Below, piece after piece: positions 48,083 to 61,830 of a stretch of 64,000 nucleotides of DNA. The translations under genes and the position numbers were made by a program. The notes under the pieces were generated by a model. The model was given only the letters and a program-made list of their open reading frames with translations, did not search any database and was not told the DNA's origin. The number at the start of each line of letters is the position of its first letter. Position 1 is the first letter of the stretch. Source of the DNA: Verticillium longisporum (taxonomy: Eukaryota; Ascomycota; Sordariomycetes; Glomerellales; Plectosphaerellaceae); NCBI GenBank assembly GCA_019188255.1, contig JAETXT010000002.1, positions 4,650,001-4,714,000 of the forward strand. The letters are read 5' to 3'.

Positions 48083-48168
48083 TACCTTACCTACCTTAGG
48101 TACCTACCTAAGTACCTGCCGGGCCCTGCCTCTCAGTGGACTGCACACTGCCTACCTAGGTAGGTACC
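48083..48168. repeat. Cluster of TACCTAGGTA-type motifs
   Basis: Two blocks of interleaved TACCTA/TAGGTA words, with near-palindromic potential (for example TTAGGTACCTACCTAA and CCTACCTAGGTAGGTACC), about 1.5 kb upstream of the nsdD start. Confidence 0.5.
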
Positions 48169-51100
48169 CTATGGATTGGTTTGGGAAGGACAGGGGAGGG
48201 GAAGACGAGGGACGAAGGCAGGGGCGGCCACTCGGGAAAAGGCACGATGACCACTGAACCACATCGGCATGTACCCTGCCCCAGGTATTTACCGCCTCAG
48301 GTGCCTAACAATACTGTGATGCCTGCCGTTCCATCAGGTGGTGGTGTTGACCTGCGGACGGTGTCCAAAAGGCGGCTGCTCGCGGTTGTAGACATGATGC
48401 CTCTTGAAGAGAAAGACGGTATTGTACTATTGTAATCATCCAGCGCAGAGATGGTCCTATCTGACATGTCAATTGAAACGGCACCTGTGCCATGCACAGT
48501 ACAGCGCTGGGGGCCCTATGAAAGGGACCCAACATACCGCGCCTCAGAATCGGTAACCGATGCGCCGACCATCATCCCAGGTGGATGTGAGCGAGATGAC
48601 GATAGATCTCTCCCCCCACCCCCCATCAGTCACCGCCACCCCTACCCTATGTGCCCCCTCTGAGCCCGAACTGCAGTAGGATCTGGGTGTTTGGGTGGAG
48701 TCATGCCGGGGAAGGATCCCAGAAGTGCGGTGAGTTGTGGTGTGGGAAGGAAGGAGGGGGGAGGGGAGGGATCGAAGCGAGACATGACCGAAGGAAAGGA
48801 AGGAGCCTGTCGAAGGCTGGTGCTTATACTGTAAGGGGGCCGCCAGGATTATGACACGGCAGGGTTGGGCTCATCCCGCCAGTGCACGCCGTTATAAGGT
48901 AGGTCTTCAGAAGTGACTCTCACTGAAGCACAAAGCACACCACCATCTCGAGGCTGGGCCCAGGAGCCGTGCCATAAAATTCAAATTCAAGCCGGGAGGC
49001 ATGGTCTCGTGCTGACGGTATCAGGTTGTCGCACTTGGGTGACAAACACCTCCAGGAATACCCACCCAGTCACATCGGATTGTCTTTGCAGCGCTGATCT
49101 GCGGCTGACGGGGAGCGAGGCCTGGAATAGAAGCTGTCGCCGTGTCTGAGGGTTCAACGTGGCGGCCTCGAGACCGAGATGACAGTGTCGAGGTCTCTGG
49201 AACGGCTTGTCGGCCACTCCCGTCTTCGACCACTATTGGGGCCCGAGTTCTCATCTCTTTACGTCTGCCAACTTGTCTTATTAACGAGCACTCATTGTCC
49301 ACAAATGCACATGTACACATGCCTTGTCACGTTGCTCGCCATCTCTCCCTTCGCTTTTCAGACGACATGGATCACCAGGCTCCGAGAATGAGCCCTCCCC
49401 ATGTCGATTGGAGCCGTGGAGCGACTCATAGTAGCAGAGTCAACAAGCGGGCGCGGCCAGATTGAAGCGGAGAGCGGGAAGGGGAGGGCCTTGCACGCAT
49501 GCAGCCCGATAGCGGCACAGCACATATGCAAGTGCACAATATCTACCTCACATCATGTCTGGTTCGTTTCGTGAGGGTACTTCAAAGTCTCTGTTGCCAC
49601 AGCCGTCTCGAACGATGAGGCAGCTGACTGCCAACTACAATTGCGCTGCTTATTACACGTTGACCTCCCATTCTTTCACCGCCAACCATCTCTCGGCGAC
49701 CAAGCCGGCCCAACTTCGTATTATTATTGTTGTTGTGCCTTGTGCAGCGGTTGAACGGGTTGGCGGGCATCATGGCGAGCACCGCATCGTGCAGCCATAT
49801 GCAGGCAAGACAGGGCCAGGGTGGCCAGCAGCATGATGATTGGCTTATGTATGCATGGCCCGATCGAATGGTGGTGGTTGGGTAGGGGGGGAGTGGTCCA
49901 ACTGGGGGTGTGATGCCGTGATGTGGTAGTCAGTCCAGTCGTTCATTGTCACCCTCCTTCACTTCGATGACAGTTTCGACAGAAAACTCCGTAGCGTGGT
50001 ACCCCTCCCCCTGCTTGATGGCCTACCCTCCAAAGGGTGGTTTAAGCACCCATGAGTAGCCGTGGTCATTGAAACATCGGTCAAGGATAGAGAGTGTTCA
50101 TTTTAGCAGGGCTAGTACATAAAGACATTGGGCGACGAAGAAGAAGTTGATCTCGACATGTTGCCATGCTCCTTAACTTGACTTGTTCAGCGGGAGTACG
50201 AGAAGCAGGACATGAAATGTACTCCACGCAAGGAAGGCAACCATGAACACAATTGCTTGATGATCGACGATTCGAAGGAAGTATAAAGGCGCCCGATTGG
50301 ACGCTGGCCAACCCCATCATGCTGACATCACAAACCGTTTCAACATCGTTGGCCTGCTCTTTCGCACACTAGGGAATGTTTCCTCCCGAACCTCGGACGC
50401 TTCTGATGTGAAATCGAAGCTCTCTCCATCTCCATCTCATAGTGTGTGCCTCCCTGTTATTACAACGGTTCTTGCCATCGACCCTCGCACAACATGCCCA
50501 GCAGCTTGTACGACTCGACGCATCTTGCTCTTAATCCTGCCATCCGTAGCACCATGTGGTTTGGCTCACGGCGTGTTCTGAGCCGTCTATTCCTGCCCTC
50601 CCCGTCATTGGCCCTCCGTCCCTAGCAAAGTAGCATCGTCGATAGCGACCAGTCATGATATTCTGCCCAACAGCCCTTTGACTCTTCTCCACCGCATGCG
50701 CCATCGTCTTTTCCACATACCTGTTGCCGCCAAGATCGGTCGCCTGCGGAAATCGGCCATTGACCCACGGCGTCGCTCAGCACTCAGTACCAAGACAAGC
50801 AAATCGCCTCTCTAGCGGATCTCTCATCTCCAGCATCGCCTTTCGCCTGCCATGGAGGGCCCGCTAATGCATACTAGCCTCATCTCGAGCCAGATTCTTC
50901 ATGGAAAAGGCCGACGAGATGGCGTGGTTCACAGGGGTGTTGCCTGCCCATCTTAGCGCATCGTCTGGCCCCATCGTAACGCATCCGCGATCAACCACGA
51001 TTGATGGGCCGGCCCCAACGGCACCTGGGCCCAGCATTGCCAGCATGGCCAACATGCTCCCCCCCCCCCTTTTTTTTTAGCGCCTTACCTTCAATCCTTC

Positions 51101-51189
51101 GAGATCGAAACGCCGCTCATCGTGCCTTTCTCAACCCAAATGTCATCTGTTCTGACGAGTGCGCACGGCTACCGACTATAGACAAAGCA

Positions 51190-51218
51190 TTGTTGTTGCT
51201 GTTGCTGCTGCTGTTGTT
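51190..51218 (+). repeat. TTG/CTG triplet-rich tract
   Basis: Interrupted TTG and CTG triplets in the gene-poor interval upstream of nsdD. No coding context is recognised. Confidence 0.6.
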
Positions 51219-53432
51219 GGAGGGGAGCCGCCACACCCCACCCATCAGTCCTAATCTTGTCCCAGAGCTCGGAGAATACAATCGACGGCTCGGCAGCACA
51301 CCCTCATTGCCGTTGCCATCGTCATCGCTGGACTCTCGTGCTCGTGCTCGTGCCTGCACACCCGCTTACACAGTATGCGACGGGATCGCGAACTGTTGGC
51401 CCAGCTCACATTTGCATCCTGAGAGATCTGATCGGGTGAGCAAAGGATCTTTCTGCCTGCCTAGGTGACCACCACAACTTGGCTCTGCGGCTATGTCTGG
51501 TAATTCAGAGCCCGTCACAGTCCAGTGTAGAATCGCACGACGACGATCTACTCCCGATGTTGTGAGGCCCTTTTTTCCCTCCCAATTTTGCGACCTTTTC
51601 CCAACTACGACCATTCGGCTCGCCCAATAAACTCCTAGCATGACAGGGAACAGCCAGGGCTGTCGGGCGAAAGAGGAGAGTGGTGCCGCCAGATCTACAC
51701 CCTGTATCTCCCGATTCAATTCAATGATTGCCCTTCTTGCATCAGCCGACCGACCAAGACGATGCGAAGCAGGTGTTCCAACCATATGCTATTGCCGGGC
51801 AACAGCGCATCGCCTGAGCGCCGTTAGCCAGCCCAATGCAGCCTCGAGAAGCCACAGCCCCTTGATGCCCGACCTGATCCCACAGAGAGCGTCGCAGGTT
51901 GGTAGAGACGAATGAGCGCCGTGGGGGGGCTCAAGATGATCTGGCACAGCTGAGGCTTCAATATCTGGTCGATCTCTCATCTCTATCTATTCACCCATGG
52001 GACAGTGTCATACGAGACCAATTTGCTGAAGTGGTGTTCAACGCGCTCACCACCCAGAGACGTTTATTATCTTCCGCAAACGTGCCTCGGAGGAGCAGGC
52101 AGGATCCATGTGCTCCTTTCTCTTGCTCCCCTATTCTTGGGATGAGAGCCAATACGAGGTTTTCAGATGACCGACACAACAGACATGGCGGTTATGGGCA
52201 GGGTCAGGCAGATACCGGCAGACTCCTTCTCCATGGGGCTGTCGAGTGTCTGCCCATGCAGCTGGCCATACTCCTCGGCCGCCCCCTCTGTCAACCCACG
52301 ATCTGACAGCTCGCTCGAGGTGCACTAACTAATCCCCACAACGACTACAATAATGAGAAGAACAGGACAAACCCCCCCCCCCAAGACACTACCAGCAAGT
52401 GCGACTGACCAGCAGACGTCTTCCTGCGAGTTACTTGAAATTGCGATGGCACATGTATATGGAGGAAGATCCTTCGACGCGAGCGTTTCCCTGGCCGTGA
52501 TCCACATGACACGGCCTCTCGGAAGATATCTTGACAGGCAAACAATCAGTGACCGCCCCGATTTGATTCCCTAGTCGGCACAGTGTGAGTCGCCATAACT
52601 CGGGATGCCAGGATGCCAGAGGCAGATGTGGCTCGCCGAAGGACCTATATTTCCGTCGCGCTATTGACAGGCTGGCATGGGAAGGTGCTGCAATGAAACT
52701 ACCGAGACTCAAGTGACAAGGTGTGCACAGCCGCTCTTGAGCAGCATTATTCCAGCGCATGCACTAACATTGAAATCGTACGACGTCTCAGGCCGGCCGC
52801 TGAGTTGCGCGTTGCCTAGCTTATTACTCAAGCCCACTGTGGTATGGGCTCTCAGAGGGGGAGGGGGGGCGATGGCTGGCGCCATGTCGGCACGTGCTGG
52901 GAGGGTGGCAGAATAAGCTGAAATCAGTCCAGTTGGCCCACCAGGCGAGCACGATCCTGCGCCAGAGCCTCGATTCTCTCCGCTTTGAGATCTGTCATCT
53001 CGCACCTCGCCGAGATGCTCGTCGTTTTGCTTCTTCAGTATGCATGACAGGCTAAGGTAGGTTTGGCAGGGGGTTCGAAGCACTCAAAAAAGCTTCAACG
53101 TTGTGTTGCCTGCAAGGCTTCGGTCGGCAGACATGTCAACATGCCACACGCTCACTCCACTGCGCAAGGCGATTACTCAACGAATCTCGTCGTCGACCAG
53201 AGAGCTCTCGCGTCTCGAAAACCTTCCGCGACACGTCGTTCCTCTTCGTCTTCCACAGGCGAGGAAGCGCACCATGAGCGCCATTCTTGTGCAATTGCTC
53301 GTCCCGCTAAAGCCTCTGTGGAGATGAAGGGAGCACGCTTTCCGGGGGCCGCGGGGCACTAAGAGTAAGTACTTTCCGTGACATCTCACAGCGACTGTGG
53401 GTATTTTTTTTGGAATCAGGGCAACGAAACGA

Positions 53433-53446
53433 GGGGGGGGGGGGGG
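53433..53446 (+). repeat. Poly(G) tract of about 14 bases
   Basis: Uninterrupted G run in the nsdD upstream interval. Runs of ten or more C occur at about 43141-43153, 51059-51070 and 52373-52383. Confidence 0.7.
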
Positions 53447-56400
53447 CCGACGGCGGAGGTTCATGCCAGCCCAGAATGGGAAGTCCGCGGACCCTCTTCC
53501 TCATCGTCGGGACAACTTGGGTCCCTCCACCCCTCAGATCCCTTGATCCCGAAATGAGATCCTGCTCCGTCAACACCATGTACATGTACGCATGTCACTT
53601 GTTACCCGTGTCCTGGTCAGACGATCCCTGCCCCTGCTGCTGGGCTGGGCAAAAAAAAAAAAGTATGCTACGAAGCGGGCAGTATTGAAGTATCCGGGTG
53701 TTCATCTTGCCAGGCACGAGCCAGGTGGGGTCTTCCCGTTTCTGACAGGTGCGCCGGGTGGATCATCATTGCCATTTTCAGAGTAAACCGGGGGGTGGGG
53801 GATGAGGGACCCACCTTCTCACCACGTTGACTTGACCGGGCACTTGTCGATGGCTCTTGGCTCCCGGGCGAGGCAGAAACAGGGAGCGGGCAGGTACCTC
53901 CCAGTAAGCCCCACCCCGCAGGTCGCCGTCCTTTCAGTTCATGAAACACCACCCCGACCAACATCCCCGGCCAGCGTTCAATGTTTCCGCTCTGGCACCC
54001 GTGGTTCTCTCCCTCTTTGACCAGCGATTAGGCTTCTCCCCTGCCATACGATACAACATCAGAACGGGGGCTTCCGTCGGCCTGTCGTCCACACCGCCGC
54101 CTGATGCGTGCGATCGTCCGAACGACAGGGGAGATGGAATCGGACATTGGCGTCCAAGCAACGTTGCCAACCTCTGCCCTCGTCTTCCTCCTCTGCTTCG
54201 CCTCCCATACGACGATTGTATACAGTCATACAAGCCTTTACATCACTCGTAGTACCGACGAGTAAGCCCTTTCTCCTTTCAACCGAATAACCTGGCACCT
54301 CCAGGCCATGAGCAGATAAAGACGCCTTTCGAGCCACGGCTTGGCATGGCCATTGATTACATACATACTGTCAATACCAAAGCTCCGCCTCGACGCTCCC
54401 TAGCGCTGAACACTTGATGCTCGAGTCGCAATGTGTTGACGGCAGATCGTGCAATCTTGTCTGCCTGCAGCCCCATCGACATCGTCTCGGAGGCCTGCCG
54501 TCCAATCGTCAATCCCTGCTCATTCGTCTTGGAACCTCCCATCGATATACTTTCCACGCGATTGGGCACCCCCTCCTCCTAATACCCTAGCAGCCATCCT
54601 ATATGCGGAAGCCATCTCCTGGCCACGCCGAACCCATGCCACCCGATCAAGCTATCTCCGCCGCGCCCTCTCCTCTGGGATCAAACCATCCTGGCTCCCA
54701 AGTTCCTCCCAGGTTCCATCATCTTAGGAGCCAGCTCGATGTCTCGCGCGATCCGAAGACAGTCGTGGGCACAGGAATGAACGTCCCCTCCAGCCGCCTT
54801 GCCATCTCGTCAGAGTCGCAGTACCGAGTTAAGCGACATCGACCGATACACCCACCAACAACCGGCAACACTCTGACCGCCGTTGGTCGCGCTGCGAGAC
54901 ATGTGGCATGCAATGAGAGGCTTCCCAGTCCAAGCTCCCCGTTGGTAATGTCGACTGCGTGGGATTGGGGTTTCCTGGTGACAACCGCGTCGGCAGACCT
55001 CGGATAGAGTGTGCGAAGAAATGAGGCGGCGAGAGACGGTCACAAGACTAGTCAGTGAGCGAGTCGCGACAGGTGACGAATGGCGAACGCAACAAGGGCC
55101 ATGATGGTTCTCACACCCCCCTCCCTCACAGAACCCCTTGAGCACTCATGCTCTCGGGACCAGATGATCATGGCTGAAGAGGGCACACCGATTCCTGAGA
55201 AGCCTACAGCCCTGAAGCACGGTTTATACGGTAACGCATCCACCAAAGGGATTTACCAGCCCAAGGCGTTGGAATGACACTGTATCCATAAGGGAGGTCG
55301 CTTATTGGTCGGAACTCTTCACCGGCATGTGAAGCCATCATGACACGGAATGGCCTGAGGTGCCATTACGCTAACGCCGCCCTCCTTGCCTGCCTCCACC
55401 CTATGTGCCTAAAAGGTGGCAGCCTATCAACATGCCGTCCACACGACGTGGTGAAGCTCGCGTACGCATGCTTATCTCGAGTAACGGACCTGTTCAGCCT
55501 AAAGGAGAGCTTTTGCCCGTCAGCGATTTTTTGAGATCTGGCCAGCAGTGGGCCAGCGATGTGTTCACCGATGCGATCATCTGATGATCGGGGATACGCG
55601 AGATCGGTTTGCCCCCGACGCACCATGATTCGCCCCATGTGCACCAAGTCATGATTGGCGTAGGAGTAATCGCCCATCCTCGCCGTTCTCTCTGGCACAT
55701 CTTCATCAAGCCAATATTTGCAATTCCAAGTTGCGCTCGTGGTCCGTAATGGAAAGGATGCGAAAAGGGGGGTCGGAGAACATCAGCCCCGTTGTAGTGC
55801 GATATTGGACCATCTATGGGATCAGAGCTCGCATAGTCACAAAGCATGTCTCAGCAGCCCCAGCTGCACCATGACAAGCGACCGTCTTTTGCCTGACAAG
55901 CGTGAGCGCAATCTAAGCAGCCTTCGAGACTCTTTAGACAAGGTTTCTGGAAGTGGACAAGAGGTGGATCGGCCAGCGTTCCAAGGGGCCTTTGACGAAA
56001 CAGTGGCAAGGACACCCTGGCTTTCGTATCCGGCCATGTGGTCAGCCTGGTGGTGGCAGGCCGATCGGCGGCTGCCCACATCGAATCTCGCTCACCAGAT
56101 GCCAAGACGCGGTTCGCCGGCTGAGTTCAGTGGGCAGTACCCGCTTGAGTCCCGCGGTGTGTGCAAACTCGTTGCTGTCCTGTCGACCCCCGTAAATCGT
56201 GGATATGACGTACCAAACTAGATGTAGCCTTCTCGAGTGTTGCGAGAAACACGGGGTAACGGCGGTAGGGTCGCCCAAGCGCCCTGCTTTCCAGTACGTG
56301 GAAAGTCGAATCAGAACGGTCTGCTTCCTACCGCTACCACATGGAGCACGCGAGCGCAGCGTCCTCCCCGCGCTAGATTACAGCTGACAGTCCGAGGCGG

Positions 56401-58958
56401 GCAGACAAAAGCTTTCCGAGCCAGTGTCATTCTAGATGCGACACATGCGCCTTGGAATGCGGTGGGGACTTTGGCATTCTGTCGAAGCGGCAGTCACTTC
56501 GCATACTTCCCATGACCATCAGTTTTGCCCTACAGGAGGGAGGATATTCCCACGTCACCATTTTCAGTCCTGGGCTTTCCCGTGCCCCAATGCCCCACTA
56601 CCATGATATAGCACCATACCACCTGTTCCGCAAGCTTTGCGAAGAACCACCTATCTTTGGCCCCTAGCACATCCGAGCACGACACGATGGCATGCCATGC
56701 GACGTTGATCGGGGTGCGTACTCCGTTCTTCCATGCAAGCCACCCCTCAAACAAAGAACACCAAATGAGCCGCCTGTCGAAACTTTGTCAACGTGCCATG
56801 ATTCAAGAAGGGGACCGACTTGCGTTTCGCGAAGACTTTCTGCCTACACCTCGAATCGGAGGGAAGATAGGCTTCAACTAGCGATTCGGGACCAAGTCAA
56901 TTTTGGTTGCATTGTGCGCTCTTCCTGGGTCCTGAGCATCTTCTTCAGGCTGGCTTGTCGATACACCCCCTCCTTCAATTTCTCTACTGCAAACACTGCC
57001 TTTTATCGCGAACTCGGAGAGCAAATGAGCGACCCGCACTATTGAATAAACCTCTCTACATGTATCGAGAAAAACAACCTGGCTGCCTCCACTGGCCTCA
57101 TTAGGTTGGACCCTTTCCAACAATGTTTACTTTTCCCTTTTTGCTCGTTTCGCTCGGGCCCACCCTACTCCATTGAACGCAACGCAAGTGCCGCTTCAAG
57201 GGTCGTCTGCTATAGTATTGCTAGCCACCAGGCAACGCAAAACTAAGGTTCAGCGGCTTTCCTACCAGCGCATACAGCTTATGTGCCGTCGAAGACAGGC
57301 ATCTCTCAAAACTTTTGTCACTTCTAGCGACGCTCCAAGGATCGTCAGATGGGCGCTATCCCCCTGGGTCGACCCATGTCGACGACAAGCGAACCGTGCT
57401 ACTCACGGTGCCGGTGATCGTCGCATCGCTTGGGCCTTGGGGAGAATGAACTTCGTCTCGATTGACAGGGAAATGCCCTTACCAACATGGTAGGGTAGGA
57501 GGCCAGTCGCGCCAAACGCCTGAGTACCTGCCCTTGATGGATGTGACCGGCCATCGCTATACTTTGCCCCATGCACCACCCTGCGCTACTTGATGTGGTC
57601 AGTTATCACGCGCACTCGGCCCCATCCGCGCCGCCACTGTCTGACCATCGACCGCCTGCGGGCGGTGCCCCAGTGAGAGGACACAGAGGGGGGGGGACTT
57701 GGGGTCTCAATAGCTGCGTTCGAAGGAGACGATTCACCTGGTATCCCCCCCTTCCCCTCTTCATAGGCATGTCCCAGTTGCGCCGAGATGAGTGTTCGGT
57801 ACTCGATTAATCAGGGTTCATCCGTCGTGATGAAACCAACAAGGGTCGAAGGGGGGTGTCGCGAGACTAAAGAATGCACAACAGCTCGATCCTTTGCCTG
57901 TCAAGATCTGTGGAGATGGATGGCGGCCGGGTAGGCAGGCAGAGGCGTTCGTTGTATGTTGCATATTGAGTGAGTACGTGACTGCAATGCACATTGATCG
58001 CCAACACGGCACGGATTGGGCGTTCCAAATCGTTCTTCCACGTCTTCGACTCCGTGACGTCGAGCCCGTTGAACCCCTTGACAATCAGTCCTAGGGGAGC
58101 TCCATGCGCTTATGTCTTGGGGCTGCCGATGGCCTGATATGACGTCGGCCCGGTCGGTGACAGGCGCATCGAAGAGTTGAGATGTGAGAAGATTCGCCAG
58201 CATTTGTCCCTTTCGAGATTGCTCGTCCGAGGCAGCGGTAACATCACACGGAACGAAGGCCTTTCACCCGTTGGATATCTGCTGGTGGCTCGGCATGGGA
58301 CGCTCAATTTCTGACCAGGCGCATTGTTTTCTCTTGTGCCAGGCCTCCTTTGTGAGGGATGAGTCTGGAGGATTGGCAGGCAAGGGTAGGTAGTATGACG
58401 AGGCAATGAAGCGAGATTTTGATCTCGGCCGTGGGATCTGTCTTTGCAAACAAGGAGCAGCAGTCTGCTGCGAGCCCGTGAACAGTCGAGCCTCCCGTTC
58501 TGTCCACTCCCTTGTGGAGTTGAACTTCGACCCTGTCAACCCCCAACTTTGTGTGTATGTGTCTCCTTCTGACAGGTCGCGACATTACTTCTTTCGGCGC
58601 TGCTTCGGCCTGTGACAGGAGCTCCTGGCGAGGAACCGGCATTCCACGATGGCTTTTCCATGGCGCTCCAGGCACAGCGACAACATTGTGGGTGCATCGT
58701 CAATAGGTCTTACGGAGATGTTGGCGGCTCCAACAGTAGAAACACACTTCTCGTCATTCATCATCATGCCAGTATTCTTTTCATGCCCGGCAACATCAAG
58801 TCCGTCTCCAAAAACATCATGAACCACAACCCATATTCGCGCCCAACGCCAGTGACATCTATATCCCCAAATTACCCATACAGTCGCATCAAGCGCATGG
58901 CACGAACCCCTGGAAGAAGCACATTGCAGGCCCCAAACGCACTTGCCGTACCAGCGGC

Positions 58959-61830
58959 TCAGTTCAGGACAGTCAGGTTCCCCCTCAGCGGCAGGTCGCG
59001 ACTGTTGCCCCCAACCCACACCCCGTACGTTCCGTCCTGAAGCCGCCAGCCCTGTGCCTCGACGTCCCATATGCTCAGATCCCTCCTCGTCAGGGCAAAC
59101 TCGACGCGTGCCGCGGAGCCTGCCGCGAGCACCGGCTTCTCAAAGCCGCGCAGCTGCCGCACCGGTCCGCTGGGGATGCCCACGTATAGTTGCGCGACCT
59201 CGGCGCCGTCAACGGAGCCCGTGTTGGTCACGTCGGCGGACACGCGGGCGACAACGTCCCACAGCGCCGGGGGGCCGCCCTCGCGCGTGTGGCCGGCGAC
59301 GAAGGCGCGTGTGGAGGCGTTACGGACCGGTGCCACAGTCAGGTTGCCGTAGGCAAAGGTTGTATAGCTGAGGCCGAAGCCAAAGGGGAACCGCGGCGCG
59401 CGCTCCTCCCTGTCAAAGTGACGGTAGTCGATGTAGACGCCCTCGGTGAAGTTGCTCTGTGGGAAGTTCTTGTGGCGGGCGTCGGGGAGATCTGGGCTCG
59501 CAACTGCGCCATAGTCAGATTCGTTGCGGGCCACCGTGTAGGGGAGCTTGCCCGAGGGGTTGGCGCGGCCGTAGAGGAGGGCTGTCAGAGCCGTGCCGCT
59601 GGCCTGGCCTGGGAGGGGGGCGAAGAGGACGGCGGTGATGATGGCGAGGTCAACCCACAGACCCACGAGGCGTGGGCCGGCGTTAAGGAGGACGACAAAG
59701 GAGCTGGCGCAGCGCAGGGCGAGGAGAAGGATAAGGCCGCCGGTGTAGTTGTCAAACAGGCCCGGACGATCATAGGACTCGCTGGCCCAGGCGTTGCCGA
59801 GGACCAGACAGGCGTCAGAGGCCGGGTGTACGGACGGGTCGCCACGGGTGAAGTCCCACTGGAGAGCGGTGCCGTCCTTGTTGGCTTGCGCCTTGAGCGC
59901 GTCCATGGGGGAGACGAGGGTGGAGGCGGCCGGTGCGCCAGAACCACCGCCCGAGATGAGGGTTCCGTTGAAGCCAATATCGGACCAGTCGAAGTCTTCG
60001 TTCATGGTGAAGCCGGCCTCCACCTCCTGCCAAGAGATGGGCTGCGCACCAAACGTCAACGAATCTGGGAAGCCGCCTCCCTGGCCGGTCTGCTCGTCTG
60101 CTGCTCTAGCAGAGTATCCAAAGACGGACAACAGACGAGGTTCCCTGAGGGGCAAGGTGCGGTTGACATTCTTGACGAGGACATGGCCCTCCACAGCACC
60201 GTCGAGCAGGACTTGCCTGCTCGACGAGTTGCGAGCATCAACAATGCGATGTGGCTCCCTCATATCCTTGGGCATGCCCACGCCGGGCGCCGGGAAATCC
60301 TTGTCTTGTCCCATGCGGTACCAGGACGCGAGAACCCTCACGACCATGTCCGTCACACGCGCTTCGGACACAGAGCCGTTCCTCACGGCCTCGACCAGGC
60401 GGTCGCCCCAAAAGTCGCGCGGCACCGGCATCGCTACGTCCAGGCCGGCGAGGGCAGCTGCTGTGCCAGCGTGCTGGGCGTCCCAATCGGAGACGACCCA
60501 GCCCTGGAAGCCGAGCTCGGTCTTGAGCAGGCCGTTCAGGGACTTGCTGTTCTGGCAGCCGTACGAATTGTTGATGCGCTGATAGGAGCACATGACGTTG
60601 CCTGTGCCCGCCTTGACGGCGTCATAGAAAGGCCTTGCGAGGTGAGATGGTGTGCTCTATGGACCAGGAAGCGACATGGGGTTCGGTTCTTACCAAAGGT
60701 AGAGTTCGTGCATGGTCCTGTCGTCAACGTTGGACGAAACGGCTTCACGGGGCATTTTCTGCATACGGTGCGTCTCCTGCTCATTGGCGATGAAGTGCTG
60801 ATAGGTAGCCAGACATGTCAGTAGACGGTTTGACAAGAAGAATCTATGTCATGAGGACAGCCTCACCTTTGTGCTCGTGATGACGCCAGCGCCCTGAACA
60901 CCACGGATCGTCTCGCTTGTCAGGGCGCCGGCGAGGTACGGATCGACAGAGAAGCTCTCCCAGTTTCGCCCGCCGCACACGACGCGCCCCACGGGGCCGA
61001 CAGAGGGCCCAAGGAGGACGTTGACGCCCTTTTTCCTAAACTCGCCACCCATGGCGCGGGCCCGGTGGAGGGTCAGGTTTCGGTTCCAGCTAGTTGGGCA
61101 TTTTAGTACTGTGTCTGTAGCTGACAGCATTGCAGAAGAACAGAGATAGTTCCTCACCTTGCTCCCGCATGGATTCCGGCCGGATACGCATTCACAAAAT
61201 CGGTGGCACGCAGACCCTGGCCAGCGTCATGGAGGCAGAGACCTGGAAACCCCAGTCTCTCGACGGCGGGCAGGGCGCCGGCACATCCATTTTTCGACGG
61301 AACACCACCGGTCAAACTGACCTGGATTTTACACTGTTAACACGATGTCCCAGAAAAAACACAGTTTTGGCAAAAGGGAGAGTACCTTTTCCTCAAGCGT
61401 CATGCGCCCAACCAACTTCTTCGCCCTCGTGAACGCGTCGCTGCTGCCGGATCCAGAGACTTCCATCTCAGCTGCTCACACGTCAGCCACCTCACCTCTT
61501 GTGCTATGCATGTCCTACTCCTTCGGTTCGGTAAGACTAACGAGAGGGGTATACAGCCGGTGACTGTCCGTAAAAGTGTGCATCATCCTTGATCAGGCCA
61601 TCGGCATCGCTGTCACCGCGACCGCCGTTGCCCCGCGGCAGGGCAGCCAAACCGGCGAGGCCGCCGCCAATGATGAGCAGCACGACGGCGATGATGACAG
61701 CTATGCCTCGTTTTGTGCCGAGAAAGGGGAAGCGATTGCGCAGCCGCTCGAAGAGGGAGGGTTTCTGCTCGCGCACGTGGACGTCATCTTCCTTGTAGTA
61801 GTCGCGCAGGGATCGCTGCGCTTCAGACAT
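58959..61830 (-). CDS. GH3 beta-glucosidase with N-terminal membrane anchor (bglE-like)
   Basis: Glycoside hydrolase family 3 enzyme releasing glucose from cellobiose and other beta-glucosides. Six exons (61830-61542, 61471-61386, 61321-61158, 61089-60867, 60797-60694, 60633-58959) give an intact 846 aa. No cleavable signal is seen. A charged 41-residue cytosolic N-terminus precedes one membrane helix (about 42-64, [20 protein letters not shown]), so the enzyme should be a type II protein facing outward, as in Aspergillus BglE. The catalytic nucleophile is Asp in VVSDWDAQ (about D338). [16 protein letters not shown], the [17 protein letters not shown] block and a C-terminal fibronectin III-like domain ([14 protein letters not shown] onward) follow. 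Several N-glycosylation sequons are present. ATG 61830 is the first in frame before the conserved N-terminus. Confidence 0.92.

Larger units (their letters stand above)
46587..58958. other. Gene-poor interval upstream of sub-1/nsdD
   Basis: About 12.4 kb with no recognisable gene on either strand. The first about 550 bp remains open in the nsdD frame without an ATG. TACCTAGGTA-type motifs cluster at 48083-48119 and 48151-48168. Long C or G homopolymers occur at about 51059-51070, 52373-52383 and 53433-53446, and a TTG/CTG-rich triplet tract at about 51190-51218. It probably contains the promoter and 5' leader of nsdD and perhaps non-coding transcripts, which I cannot delimit. Confidence 0.45.

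Noticed and set aside
55718..56221. 167-codon open frame in the gene-poor region
   Set aside because: No domain, signal peptide or splice support is seen. Overlapping frames on both strands are equally open.
59190..60824. 544-codon open frame on the plus strand
   Set aside because: It is antisense to the beta-glucosidase exon, whose frame, catalytic motifs and splicing are convincing. The antisense product has no family features and reflects GC-rich codon bias.
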